DNA of 64,000 bases from Candidatus Sulfopaludibacter sp. SbA3 (GTDB lineage: Bacteria > Pseudomonadota > Alphaproteobacteria > Caulobacterales > Hyphomonadaceae): contig CAMDAC010000001.1 of the NCBI GenBank assembly GCA_945888325.1, forward strand, positions 267,464-331,463, given 5' to 3'. The notes below the pieces were generated by a model that searched no databases, was not told where the DNA came from, and was given only the letters and a program-made list of their open reading frames with translations. Both the position numbers and the translations under genes were made by a program. Positions 18,160-26,524 of the stretch are shown here, in pieces; the first letter of the stretch is position 1, and the number at the start of each line of letters is the position of its first letter.

Positions 18160-18540
18160 GGGTTTAATTCGCGAGTTTTTCGGATTTGGTGAGCTGTTTT
18201 TCCGGTTTTGACGGGGGTCAAGGCCAGAATTCTCTGTGGAAACAGGGTGTTTGGGCGTGCCGGGTGCGTGCAATCCCTCTCTTTGCCTCTCGTTCCGTAT
18301 TCATTTCTCTCCGTTTTCGTCTCGTTCAGTGTCGTTCTTTTCTCAAAGGTTCTCACTTTTTATCATTTGCTCTCGCTTGGGTGCGGCGGGGTGGGCATGT
18401 TCCGGGGGCGGAGGGGTTTGCGGTCTGCACGGATTATACATCCGGTGCGCAGGGTGGGGCGTTCGATTTGGGAAGTATTTTGTAGCGGGTTGATTTTGCT
18501 GGGGTGGGGGGTGCGGGGATGTAGGCGTAAGTCGCGTCGA
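18160..18540. other. Non-coding stretch between bioB and the palindromic repeats
   Basis: About 380 bases with unusually T-rich plus-strand composition (repeated TCTC, CGTT, TTTT around 18265-18375) compared with the surroundings. Several short open frames cross it but have odd composition, no ribosome-binding site and no recognisable motifs. I see no gene, and no clear terminator directly after bioB. Confidence 0.5.
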
Positions 18541-18541
18541 A

Positions 18542-18640
18542 CCCCTCTCCCGGAGGGAGAGGGGCAGGGGTGAGGGACTTGAGGTTTGACAATGCGGCTA
18601 GCCCCTCATCCCCAACCCCTTCTCCCCATGGGAGAAGGGG
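18542..18640. repeat. Pair of inverted palindromic (REP/BIME-like) repeats
   Basis: Copy 1 is a perfect 10-bp palindrome CCCCTCTCCC / GGGAGAGGGG (18542-18564, 3-base loop) followed by GCAGGGGTGAGGG. Copy 2 is an 11-bp palindrome CCCCTTCTCCC / GGGAGAAGGGG (18616-18640, loop CAT) preceded by CCCTCATCCCCAA. The tails of the two copies are reverse complements of each other, so the unit is head-to-head. Repeats of this CCCTCA...CTCTCCC type are scattered between genes in many proteobacteria. Confidence 0.8.
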
Positions 18641-18749
18641 CTTGAATGAATGCGCACCCTTCAGCCCAGCTAAACAAGCGCATCGGTTGCGTATCCCGGC
18701 GCACGGGCCGATATTCGGGCTTCAAGTTTATCTCTGAAGGGAGACAGCC

Positions 18750-19733
18750 ATGTCCGGAACCGTGAAACTCGAGAGCGGTGTGACGCTCGATGGCCCGCGG
18801 GGGCGGGTGTATGGGTCGATCCTGGAGACGATCGGGTCAACGCCGCTGGTGCGGGCGGAGAAGTTTGCGAAGGCCGAAGGCGTCAAGGCGGACCTGCTGT
18901 TCAAGCTCGAATTCTTCAATCCGCTGGCGAGCGTGAAGGACCGGATCGGCCTCGCAATGATCCTGGGCCTTGAGGCCGAGGGCAGGCTGAAGCCGGGCGG
19001 GACACTGATCGAGCCGACTTCGGGGAACACGGGTATTGGCCTCGCGTTCGTCGCGGCGCAGCGCGGCTACCGCCTGATCCTGACGATGCCGGAATCGATG
19101 TCGATCGAGCGGCGCAAGATGCTGGCCTATCTCGGCGCCGAGCTGGAGCTGACGCCGAAAGAGAAGGGGATGGGCGGCGCCATCGCCAAGGCGAAGGAGC
19201 TGCTGGAATCGATCCCCGGTTCGGTCAGCCCGAGCCAGTTCGACAATCCGGCGAACCCCGCGATCCACGAGAAGACGACCGCCGAGGAAATCTGGGCGGA
19301 TACCGCCGGCAAGGTCGATGCGGTCATCGCCGGCATCGGCACGGGCGGCACGTTCACCGGCGTCGGCCGCGTGCTGAAACCGCGCAAGCCGGGGCTGCGG
19401 ATGTTTGCCGTCGAGCCGGAAGCCTCGCCTGTGCTCTCCGGCGGCGCACCGGGGCCGCACATGATCCAGGGCATCGGCGCCGGTTTCATTCCTGGCAATG
19501 CGGATACGAGCCTGATCGATGAAGTGCTGAAAGTGTCGAACAGCGACGCGATTGCCGCGGCGCGAAAGCTCGCCCGACTCGAGGGCATTCCGGGCGGCAT
19601 CTCCTCCGGCGCGGCGGCGCATGCGGCGGTGCAGCTCGGCAAGCGGCCGGACATGGCGGGCATGACGATCGTGGTGATCCTCGCGAGCTTTGCGGAGCGG
19701 TATGTGTCGACGGCGTTGTTTGAGGGGCTTTAG
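18750..19733 (+). CDS. cysK: Cysteine synthase A (O-acetylserine sulfhydrylase)
   Basis: A 327-residue PLP enzyme forming cysteine from O-acetylserine and sulfide. The PLP lysine is Lys63 in [26 protein letters not shown] is the substrate loop and [16 protein letters not shown] the phosphate-binding loop. The C-terminal [11 protein letters not shown] binds the PLP ring. The ATG at 18750 follows a GAAGGGAGA box; the N-terminus (about 20 residues before [12 protein letters not shown]) is slightly longer than in E. coli. It is preceded by the palindromic repeat region, so it is probably transcribed on its own. Confidence 0.94.
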   Translation: MSGTVKLESGVTLDGPRGRVYGSILETIGSTPLVRAEKFAKAEGVKADLLFKLEFFNPLASVKDRIGLAMILGLEAEGRLKPGGTLIEPTSGNTGIGLAFVAAQRGYRLILTMPESMSIERRKMLAYLGAELELTPKEKGMGGAIAKAKELLESIPGSVSPSQFDNPANPAIHEKTTAEEIWADTAGKVDAVIAGIGTGGTFTGVGRVLKPRKPGLRMFAVEPEASPVLSGGAPGPHMIQGIGAGFIPGNADTSLIDEVLKVSNSDAIAAARKLARLEGIPGGISSGAAAHAAVQLGKRPDMAGMTIVVILASFAERYVSTALFEGL

Positions 19734-19828
19734 CGCGGAGCGGGTCGGTTGGGGCGTCGGATTTCGGCCTGCGGCCTCTATCCGACCTACAAGGCGCGAT
19801 GCGACTTTGCCTTCAAGTTGTGGGGCAT

Positions 19829-20107
19829 ATGAAAGCCGTGATGAGCAATTACCGCCTAGCCCTGTTGCTACGACCAATCATGTTGGTTTTGATTCCTGTC
19901 GTATTCCTCTTGATCGGGTTGTCCGACGAGCCCATGCGGACTTCGATTTTCTCTGCCTTCTTTGTGTCCATGGCTGGCTTTGCATTTTATCTGCGATGCG
20001 CTCTTTGCCATCAAAGCATCTTCAGAAAGAGCGCAAGGGGTTTATCCGGCTTTAGTTTCGAGCCCAGCAGGGTTTGCGCTAAATGTGGTGCCGCGTTGGA
20101 CACGTGA
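19829..20107 (+). CDS. Small membrane protein with paired CxxC motifs
   Basis: About 92 residues from ATG 19829 (an in-frame ATG at 19799 is possible). Two hydrophobic helices (LLLRPIMLVLIPVVFLLIG and SAFFVSMAGFAFYL) are followed by a cytoplasmic tail with two Cys pairs, CALCHQS and CAKCGAAL, arranged like a zinc ribbon. No family recognised. Base composition is visibly less GC-rich than in the flanking genes, hinting at relaxed selection or acquisition. It lies alone between cysK and the glutathione transferase gene. Confidence 0.55.
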   Translation: MKAVMSNYRLALLLRPIMLVLIPVVFLLIGLSDEPMRTSIFSAFFVSMAGFAFYLRCALCHQSIFRKSARGLSGFSFEPSRVCAKCGAALDT

Positions 20108-20243
20108 TGATCTTCGACCTGAAGCCCCGATGAGCATCGAGTCGCAAAGCGACTCTGTCTGGCTTCCAGTCCAATACGGCAGGGCTCGCCAAGTTCAGGG
20201 GTAGGGTGGTAACTGCGGGGGATAAAGCATCCGAGGAAACATC

Positions 20244-20879
20244 ATGGCTCGTTACACCTTGCACGGCATCTTTGCGTCCGGCCCCACCTACAAGGCGGCG
20301 CTGATGCTGCGCCTGACGGCCACGCCGTTCGACTATGAGCATGTCGACCTGCGCGCCGGGGCGCACAAGGCGGACGCCTTCCTCGTCAAGAACCGCTACG
20401 GCCAGGTGCCGGTGCTGGAAGACAGCCAGACGGATTATTGCCTCTGCCAGTCGTCCGTGATCCTCGACTATCTCGCCGACGAGACCGGAAAGTTCGGCGG
20501 CAAGGACCGGGGCGAGCGGCTGCGGGCGCGGGAATGGCAGCTGTGGGGGGCGGGCACGCTGACCACCGGCATCTATCGCACGCGGGCGCTGAAGCTCGGC
20601 TTCTTCAAGTTTCCCGAACAGGTCGCCGAGGCGAACCTGCAGTCCGCGCTGGGCGGCCTGAAGGAGCTGAACACGCTGCTGGATGGCCGCGAGTGGCTGG
20701 TCGGCAAGGGCGCGACGATTGCCGATATCGATCTCTACGGCATCGCCGCCTATGCTCCGCAGGCGGGCATTGACCTCGCGCCGTATGGCAATGTCCGCAA
20801 ATGGCTCGCCCGGGTCGAGGCGCTGCCGGGCTTCAAGGGCGTCAACGATTGCCTGCCGCAGACCAGCGTGAAGGCATGA
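20244..20879 (+). CDS. Glutathione S-transferase family protein
   Basis: A 211-residue cytosolic GST. The thioredoxin-fold N-domain (1-80) has YTLHGIFASGPTYKAALMLR and NRYGQVPVLED, with the cis-Pro of the G site, followed by QSSVILDYLADETG. The helical C-domain (about 90-205) contains LLDGREWLVGKGATIADIDLYG, the N-capping box of GSTs. Such proteins conjugate glutathione to electrophiles or reduce peroxides; substrate unknown. An AGGA box lies before ATG. Its TGA overlaps the start of the downstream VOC gene (ATGA), so they are translated together. Confidence 0.9.
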   Translation: MARYTLHGIFASGPTYKAALMLRLTATPFDYEHVDLRAGAHKADAFLVKNRYGQVPVLEDSQTDYCLCQSSVILDYLADETGKFGGKDRGERLRAREWQLWGAGTLTTGIYRTRALKLGFFKFPEQVAEANLQSALGGLKELNTLLDGREWLVGKGATIADIDLYGIAAYAPQAGIDLAPYGNVRKWLARVEALPGFKGVNDCLPQTSVKA

Positions 20880-21724
20880 TCGACGGCGTCGATCACATCG
20901 TGATCCTCGCGCCCGAGATCGAGGCGGGCACGGCGGTGTATGCTGCGCTGCTCGGGCGGGCGCCGGACTGGCGGGCGGTGAGTGATACGGGGGCGGCGAC
21001 GGCGCTGTTCCAGCTTGGCAATACGGCGCTCGAGCTTGTCGCGCCGTCCGGGCACGGAGCATCGGCAGAGCACCTGCGGGCGCGAATCACGGAGGAGGGG
21101 CCGGGCCTCAAGTCGCTGGCTTTCCGCTCGACCGACATTGCGGGTGATCATCGTGCGATGTCGCGCCTCGCGCTGTCGCCGACGGCTGTCGAAGAGGCGC
21201 TGAGCGAGGATATGGCGCGGGAAGCGCGCCGGACCTGGCGCAGTTTTCGCGTGCCGCCGGAGCATACCGCCGGCATCCGTTGGTTTTTCGTGGCGCCGGA
21301 GGAAGGCGCGCTGGAGCCGGCCGAAGTGCCGCTCGGCCATGTCCATGCGCTCGATCACTTCGTGATCAACACGCCGAACCCGGACCGGGCGATGGCGCTG
21401 TATGGCGCCAAGCTCGGCCTGCGGCTGGCGCTCGACCGCTCGGCGCCGGAATGGGGCGTGCGGCTGATCTTCTTCCGCACCGGCGGCCTGACGGTCGAGA
21501 TCGCGCACCGGCTGGGGCAAGGGGAGGATGCTGCCGGGCCGGACAATTTCTGGGGCCTGACTTGGCGCGTCGGCGATATCGAGGCCGCGCATGACCGGCT
21601 CGCGGGGCTCGGCTTCAACGTCTCCGATGTCCGCACCGGGCGCCGCGCGGGCACCCGCGTCTTCACCGTCCGCGACGGGACGATGGGCGTGCCCACCCTG
21701 TTCATTTCCGGCGGCGTGGATTAA
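20876..21724 (+). CDS. VOC (glyoxalase/bleomycin-resistance fold) family protein
   Basis: A 282-residue protein with two vicinal-oxygen-chelate modules. The first opens GVDHIVILAPEIEAGTAVYAALLG, the second opens ALDHFVINTPNPDRAMALYG and ends near VRDGTMGVPTLF. Metal ligands are probably the His of each DH pair and later Glu residues (VEIAHRLG). Relatives act as glyoxalases, dioxygenases or isomerases; substrate unknown. The ATG overlaps the GST stop, which points to a shared role such as electrophile handling. leuD follows 9 bases later. Confidence 0.85.
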   Translation: MIDGVDHIVILAPEIEAGTAVYAALLGRAPDWRAVSDTGAATALFQLGNTALELVAPSGHGASAEHLRARITEEGPGLKSLAFRSTDIAGDHRAMSRLALSPTAVEEALSEDMAREARRTWRSFRVPPEHTAGIRWFFVAPEEGALEPAEVPLGHVHALDHFVINTPNPDRAMALYGAKLGLRLALDRSAPEWGVRLIFFRTGGLTVEIAHRLGQGEDAAGPDNFWGLTWRVGDIEAAHDRLAGLGFNVSDVRTGRRAGTRVFTVRDGTMGVPTLFISGGVD

Positions 21725-21733
21725 AAACGCCGC

Positions 21734-22363
21734 ATGACCCCGTTCACTGCCCTTACCGGAACTGCTGCGCCGCTGCTCGAGAAGGGCAAGCCGATGTCGA
21801 ATGTCGACACCGACATGATCATTCCCAAGCAGTTCCTGAAGACGACGACGCGCACGGGCCTTGCGACCGGGCTGTTCCATGAGCTGAAGACCAAGGCGGA
21901 TGGTTCGCCGGATCCGGGCTTCGTGCTCAACCGGCCGGAGTACGCGAAAGCGTCGATCCTGATTGCGGGCGAGAATTTCGGCTGCGGCTCGTCGCGCGAG
22001 CACGCGCCTTGGGCGCTGCTGGACCAGGGCATCACCTGCGTGATCGCCCCGAGCTTTGCCGACATCTTCCACAACAACTGCTACAAGAACGGCATCCTGC
22101 CGGTGCGGCTGCCGGTGGATGTGTGCGAGAAGCTGGCGAAGGCGGCCGGGGGCGCGAACCATGTGTTCACCGTGGACCTTGCGACGCAAACCGTGACGAC
22201 GCCGGACGGCGAGGTGCACAGGTTCGACGTCGATCCGGGGCGCAAGTCGAACCTGATGGCCGGGCTCGACGAGATCGGCGCCTCGCTGACCGCCGCGCCG
22301 CAGATCGATACGTTCGAGGCGCAGCGCCGCCTCGCCACCCCCTGGCTCGAACCCGCCCGCTGA
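21734..22363 (+). CDS. leuD: 3-isopropylmalate dehydratase small subunit
   Basis: A 209-residue swivel-domain partner of LeuC. It opens [20 protein letters not shown] and carries [20 protein letters not shown] and [20 protein letters not shown], the substrate-binding loop of the small subunit. [16 protein letters not shown] is also typical. Full length. It starts 9 bases after the VOC gene and precedes a short lipoprotein gene; leuB is 1.3 kb further on. Confidence 0.96.
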   Translation: MTPFTALTGTAAPLLEKGKPMSNVDTDMIIPKQFLKTTTRTGLATGLFHELKTKADGSPDPGFVLNRPEYAKASILIAGENFGCGSSREHAPWALLDQGITCVIAPSFADIFHNNCYKNGILPVRLPVDVCEKLAKAAGGANHVFTVDLATQTVTTPDGEVHRFDVDPGRKSNLMAGLDEIGASLTAAPQIDTFEAQRRLATPWLEPAR

Positions 22364-22396
22364 CGGTTCGCGGGCCGCAACCGGAGACACGACCTG

Positions 22397-22561
22397 ATGC
22401 CCCGCGCCGCCCGACTTTTCCTGCCGTTGCTTTTGCTGGTTCCGCTGAGCGGATGCCTGACCGATCCTTTCGGGATGAAGCCGGAGGTGCCGGGCGTCGA
22501 GATTCCCGCGAAGCCGGCGGCGGCAGGACCCGCCGCCAGCCCGGAAAAGGACCCATCCTGA
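22397..22561 (+). CDS. Very small lipoprotein (54 residues)
   Basis: The ATG at 22397 opens a 54-residue frame: a basic N-terminus, hydrophobic LFLPLLLLVPL and a lipobox LSGC (Cys20), then a short Pro/Ala-rich tail (PAKPAAAGPAASPEK). This looks like an alphaproteobacterial small lipoprotein anchoring a flexible linker. It is 33 bases after leuD and lies in a run of lipoprotein genes. No functional assignment. Confidence 0.6.
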   Translation: MPRAARLFLPLLLLVPLSGCLTDPFGMKPEVPGVEIPAKPAAAGPAASPEKDPS

Positions 22562-22673
22562 TTACACCCTGATCAACGCCGGCCTTTCACCGGGTTTTCC
22601 GGCCGCTAGAGTTGCGCGCCTGATCAGACTTGCTACGTTTTGAGCCGAACACTTGACGACAAGGGAATCCAGC

Positions 22674-22997
22674 ATGGCCCAACGCCGCCCGGCATTACTC
22701 ATCGCAGCCCTGGCCACCGTTCTGGCGGCCTGCACCACGGCGCCTGCCGCGCCGGTTCAATTGGCGGAAGGCGGACCCAAGCTGACCACCGCGATGGAGG
22801 GGCAACTCGCCCCGGATGGGACGCCGATCCAGTGCCGGTCGATCGACCGCACCGGGACGCGGTTCGCGATCAAGGAATGTAAATCGGAAGCCGCCTGGGA
22901 GGAACTCGACGCGATTCTCGCCGCGAGTGCCAAGGAGCAGACCGACAAGTTCCAGCGCCTGAACACTGGCTGCTCCACCCAGGGCAATTGCCCGTAA
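22674..22997 (+). CDS. Small lipoprotein, paralogue of the one at 23379
   Basis: A 107-residue protein with lipobox LAAC (Cys21) and a mature domain containing APDGTPIQCRSIDRTGTRFAIKECKSEAAWEEL and KEQTDKFQRLNTGC in segments. The paralogue at 23379 has APDGTAVSCRDLEVIGSRF, CKSEAAWKQFDEIM and KEQTDKFQRVGTG, so both come from one ancestor. The conserved C-x(13-15)-C spacing and the CKSEAAW motif suggest a disulfide-linked small fold known in some alphaproteobacteria as uncharacterised lipoproteins. The ATG at 22674 was preferred over 22653 because it begins the signal peptide. Confidence 0.75.
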   Translation: MAQRRPALLIAALATVLAACTTAPAAPVQLAEGGPKLTTAMEGQLAPDGTPIQCRSIDRTGTRFAIKECKSEAAWEELDAILAASAKEQTDKFQRLNTGCSTQGNCP

Positions 22998-23014
22998 GCC
23001 CAGGCGCGCGAACC

Positions 23015-23311
23015 ATGATTGTCATCGAAGGGACTGTCCGCATTCCGCCGGAGAATGTCGAACGCGCCCGCGCGGTCATGGAGCAGATGATCCGCGCCAG
23101 CCGCGCCGAGCCCGGGTGTATCGACTATGCCTACAGCATCGACGTGCTGGACGCGGGCCTCGTGCGCGTGACGGAGCGTTGGGAAAGCCGCGCCGCGCTC
23201 GACCTCCACTTCAAGACAGCGCACATGGCGACCTGGCGCGCATTCTATCCGCAGCTTGGGCTGACCGACAGGTCCCTGCGTCTCTATGAGGCCGATCCGG
23301 AGCCCATCTGA
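23015..23311 (+). CDS. Antibiotic biosynthesis monooxygenase (ABM) domain protein
   Basis: A 98-residue dimeric alpha/beta ferredoxin-like protein. It matches the YgiN/ABM fold: IVIEGTVRIPPENVERARAVM, then SRAEPGCIDYAYSID and VTERWESRAALDLHFKTAHM, the family's His-containing motif. Members are quinol monooxygenases or act on small aromatic or reactive compounds; function not certain. It lies between two paralogous lipoprotein genes. The ATG at 23015 is the first that gives the family N-terminus. Confidence 0.85.
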   Translation: MIVIEGTVRIPPENVERARAVMEQMIRASRAEPGCIDYAYSIDVLDAGLVRVTERWESRAALDLHFKTAHMATWRAFYPQLGLTDRSLRLYEADPEPI

Positions 23312-23378
23312 ATCCGTTGCGCTGCGTGCCTTGCCCCGCTACGAAGTTTGTCGATCCGCTCACTGGAAGGAGATTGCC

Positions 23379-23672
23379 GTGAACCTCAGCCTCAAATCAG
23401 CTTTCGTCGCTGCCTTCGCCCTTGCGGCCTGCGCGACCCCTCCGGCGGCGACCGGCGCACAGGCGACCCTCAAGGCCGGCGATATCGCGCCGGATGGCAC
23501 TGCGGTGAGCTGCAGGGACCTCGAAGTGATCGGCTCACGGTTCCCGGACCGGACATGCAAGTCGGAAGCGGCGTGGAAGCAGTTCGACGAGATTATGGCG
23601 ACCAATGCCAAGGAGCAGACCGACAAGTTCCAGCGCGTCGGCACCGGCGCTGCGACCAGCGGCGGCGGCTGA
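23379..23672 (+). CDS. Small lipoprotein, paralogue of the one at 22674
   Basis: A 97-residue protein starting with GTG (23379), supported by GGAAGGAG about 7 bases upstream. Lipobox LAAC is at about residue 19. Mature part: CRDLEVIGSRFPDRTCKSEAAW and KEQTDKFQRVG in segments. It differs from its paralogue by a shorter C-terminus ending in SGGG and lacks the C-terminal Cys pair (GCSTQGNC) of the paralogue. leuB starts 21 bases after its stop. Confidence 0.75.
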   Translation: MNLSLKSAFVAAFALAACATPPAATGAQATLKAGDIAPDGTAVSCRDLEVIGSRFPDRTCKSEAAWKQFDEIMATNAKEQTDKFQRVGTGAATSGGG

Positions 23673-23693
23673 TACCGCCACCTTTCCGCACCC

Positions 23694-24746
23694 ATGAAAA
23701 AGACCCTCCTTCTCCTGCCCGGTGACGGCATCGGCCCGGAAGTCATTGCCGAGGCGCGCCGCGTCGCGGAATTCCTTGTGCCGGATATCCTCATCGAAAC
23801 CGGTCTTGTGGGCGGCGCCAGCTTTGATGCGCACGGCACGCCGCTGACGGATGAGACGCTGGAGCGCGCGCGCAAGTCGCATGCGGTCCTGCTCGGCGCC
23901 GTCGGCGGGCCGAAATGGACCGGCGCCGCGCGCGACAAGCGCCCGGAAGCGGGGCTCCTCGCGCTGCGCAAGGGGCTGGACGTGTTCGCGAACCTGCGCC
24001 CTGCCTTCTGCTTTCCGGCGCTGGTGGACGCCTCGAGCCTGAAGCGCGACCGGGTCGAAGGTCTCGACCTGATGATCGTCCGTGAGCTGACGGGCGGCGT
24101 CTATTTCGGGCAGCCGCGCGGTATCGACGAGAAGGGCGGCCTGCGCCGCGGGTATGATACCGCCATATATACCCATCCCGAGATCGAGCGCGTCGCCCGC
24201 GTCGCGTTCGACATTGCGCGGGGCCGTTCGGGCCGGGTGCTGTCGGTCGAGAAATCCAACGTCATGGAGTCGGGCCTGTTCTGGCGCCAGGAAGTGACGC
24301 TCGCGCATGCCGAGTTCGGCGGCGGCGTCGCGCTCAGCCACATGTATGCAGATGCCTGCGCCATGGAACTCGTGCGCCAGCCGAAACAGTTCGATGTGAT
24401 CCTGGCGGACAACCTGTTCGGCGACATCCTGTCGGACGAAGCGGCGATGCTCACCGGCTCGATCGGCATGCTGCCGTCGGCCTCGCTCGGCGCGCCGGGT
24501 GTGCCGGGTCTCTATGAGCCGGTGCATGGCTCGGCGCCGGACATCGCGGGGCAGGGCGTCGCCAACCCCTGCGCCGCGATCCTGTCGCTGGAGATGGCGC
24601 TGCGCTGGTCGCTCGGGAAGGAGAAGGCCGCGGATGCGCTGCTGGCCGCCGTGGGCAAGGCGCTCGACCGGGGGGCGCGCACGCGTGACCTTGGCGGCGA
24701 CTTGACGACGAAGCAGATGGCGGACGCGATTATTGCGGCGCTCTGA
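23694..24746 (+). CDS. leuB: 3-isopropylmalate dehydrogenase
   Basis: A 350-residue NAD-dependent dehydrogenase that oxidises and decarboxylates 3-isopropylmalate. It opens [33 protein letters not shown] is the substrate-binding loop; the metal site is in DAAAMQL-like [13 protein letters not shown]; and the nucleotide loop is [20 protein letters not shown]. Length fits. It follows the lipoprotein gene by 21 bases, completing leuC-leuD-leuB, which are scattered here instead of forming one operon. Confidence 0.96.
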   Translation: MKKTLLLLPGDGIGPEVIAEARRVAEFLVPDILIETGLVGGASFDAHGTPLTDETLERARKSHAVLLGAVGGPKWTGAARDKRPEAGLLALRKGLDVFANLRPAFCFPALVDASSLKRDRVEGLDLMIVRELTGGVYFGQPRGIDEKGGLRRGYDTAIYTHPEIERVARVAFDIARGRSGRVLSVEKSNVMESGLFWRQEVTLAHAEFGGGVALSHMYADACAMELVRQPKQFDVILADNLFGDILSDEAAMLTGSIGMLPSASLGAPGVPGLYEPVHGSAPDIAGQGVANPCAAILSLEMALRWSLGKEKAADALLAAVGKALDRGARTRDLGGDLTTKQMADAIIAAL

Positions 24747-24806
24747 GTTTTTGACTTCCCTGCGTCTTGTGACATCCTACCGAAAAATATCGGGAGGAAC
24801 CACGCA

Positions 24807-25997
24807 ATGTCCTACGCCGCCGGACGGCTGATCCATGACGCCGACAGTCATCTCATGGAGATGACCGACGTGCTCGATCCGTATTTCGAGAAGCGCCTGC
24901 TGGCGCGCTATCACGACCTTCCGATCTACAAGTGGAAGCACTCGCACGCGGACTGGATGAACGCGGAGCGCGCGCGGCATGAGGATGCGGCTTACCGCGC
25001 CGCGGCGGCGGACGCGATCCTGCTCAACAAGAATTATACCGCCCTCGGATCTTTCCGCCGCGAAGACCGGCCCGCCGCGATGGACCGGCTCGGGTTTGCC
25101 AGCCAGCTGGTCTTTACCACCTTCTGTCTCGGCAATTTCGGGCTCGACCAGTCCGGCGACATGGAACTCTGCTACGCGGCTGCTGATGCGCACAACCGGA
25201 TGATGACGGACTTCTGCTGCGTCGACCGGCGCCTGCTGCCGGTGGCCTACGTTCCGCTGGAGGACTTTGCCCGCGCCGAGGCGACCGCGCGGCTGGCGAT
25301 CAAGCTGGGGGCCAAGGCCATCATGGTTCCGTCCGTGTGCCCGCAAAGGCATTCGCCGAGCCATGTGGGCTTGGACCCCGTCTGGCGTCTTGCGGAGGAG
25401 GCGGGCCTGCCGGTCCTGCTGCATGTCGGCGGCGAGGAGAAGATGAACCCGGTCTACAAGGAAAACGGCCTGCCGCCGGTGCCGGACTTCCATGGCGGAG
25501 ACGACAATTTCACCTCGGTCTCCTATATGCCGATCCCGCAATCGGCGATGCAGACGCTGGCCACGCTGATCTTTGACGGCGTGTTCGACCGGTTCCCGCG
25601 CCTGAAATGGGGCGCCATCGAGCTTGGCGCCGCCTGGGTGCCGGGATGGATGCGCGCGATGGATTCGGCCGCGCATGCCTTCGTGAGGAATGAGGCGCGG
25701 TTGCAGAAACTCTCGGCGAAGCCGTCCGAAATCGTGCGCCGGTCTTTCCGCGCGGCGCCGTATCCGCATGAGGATGCCGGCTGGATCATCCGCAATTCGG
25801 GGGATGAGATCTGCCTCTTCTCGTCGGACTATCCGCATGTCGAAGGCGGCCGCAATCCGCTGAAGCGTTTCGACGAAACCCTCGCGGGCTGCACGCCCAC
25901 GCAGGTCACGAACTTCTACTCCGAGAACTTCATCGACCTGATGGGGGAGGGGCTCGCGGCGGATTTGCGGCGGCCGAAGATGCAGCAGTCGGCCTGA
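24807..25997 (+). CDS. Amidohydrolase family protein (TIM-barrel metal hydrolase)
   Basis: A 396-residue protein of the amidohydrolase-2 type (ACMSD-like). Visible features are HDADSHLMEM near the N-terminus, MVPSVCPQRHSPSHVGLDP, LLHVGGEEKMNPV with the metal-binding His, and the C-terminal CLFSSDYPHVEGGRNPLKRF, where Asp is the usual catalytic residue. The canonical N-terminal HxH is replaced by DSH. Family members decarboxylate or hydrolyse aromatic and amide substrates; substrate unknown. The ATG follows a GGGAGG box. It precedes the DUF1801 gene by 5 bases. Confidence 0.82.
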   Translation: MSYAAGRLIHDADSHLMEMTDVLDPYFEKRLLARYHDLPIYKWKHSHADWMNAERARHEDAAYRAAAADAILLNKNYTALGSFRREDRPAAMDRLGFASQLVFTTFCLGNFGLDQSGDMELCYAAADAHNRMMTDFCCVDRRLLPVAYVPLEDFARAEATARLAIKLGAKAIMVPSVCPQRHSPSHVGLDPVWRLAEEAGLPVLLHVGGEEKMNPVYKENGLPPVPDFHGGDDNFTSVSYMPIPQSAMQTLATLIFDGVFDRFPRLKWGAIELGAAWVPGWMRAMDSAAHAFVRNEARLQKLSAKPSEIVRRSFRAAPYPHEDAGWIIRNSGDEICLFSSDYPHVEGGRNPLKRFDETLAGCTPTQVTNFYSENFIDLMGEGLAADLRRPKMQQSA

Positions 25998-26002
25998 AAC
26001 GG

Positions 26003-26428
26003 ATGGCGAAAGACGCTAAGCCCGCGAAAGTGGTCCTCCTGTCCGGCGGCAATCCGCAGATTGCCCAGAGGGACGGTGATGCGCCGGTGCAGACCTATAT
26101 TGCGGCCCTGCCCGGCTGGAAGCAGGAGGTCGGCCGGCGGCTGGATGCGCTGATCGTGAAAGCGGTGCCGAAGGTGCAGAAGGCGGTGAAGTGGAACTCG
26201 CCGTTTTATGGCGTCGAAGGGCAGGGTTGGTTCGTCACGTTCCATGTGCTGACGCGGTATGTGAAGGTTACCTTCTTCAAGGGGGCCGAACTCGATCCGC
26301 CGCCGCCCGGCTTCACGGCGAAGAGCGGGGAGGCGCGCTGGATTGACCTCTACGAAGGCGAGTTTGACGAAGCCCAGCTGGCGAAATGGATGAAGCAGGC
26401 CGCGAAACTTCCGGGCTGGAAACCCTGA
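26003..26428 (+). CDS. DUF1801 domain protein
   Basis: A 141-residue protein with the DUF1801 (YdhG-like) pattern: VQTYIAALPGWKQEVGRRLD, VQKAVKWNSPFYG, GWFVTFHVLTRYVKVTFFKG and LDPPPPG. The fold is a small alpha/beta domain of unknown function, possibly metal or small-molecule binding. It starts 5 bases after the amidohydrolase stop and probably shares its transcript. Confidence 0.8.
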   Translation: MAKDAKPAKVVLLSGGNPQIAQRDGDAPVQTYIAALPGWKQEVGRRLDALIVKAVPKVQKAVKWNSPFYGVEGQGWFVTFHVLTRYVKVTFFKGAELDPPPPGFTAKSGEARWIDLYEGEFDEAQLAKWMKQAAKLPGWKP

Positions 26429-26524
26429 GCCTCTGTGCTGCGCAGCCATCTGGCAAACCACTATTGCCTCCGTCGGAGTCTCGCTTATCCATCCTGTGGA
26501 TAAAGCTGGTCGGGGGTCTTGGGG

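Noticed and set aside
15664..18273. 869-residue open frame antisense to leuC and bioB
   Set aside because: Both sense genes are unmistakable; the antisense product has no recognisable motifs and crosses the rplS terminator.
18186..18573. Short open frames in the bioB-cysK gap (about 85-121 residues)
   Set aside because: No ribosome-binding site, Ser/Phe-rich composition, and they run into the palindromic repeats.
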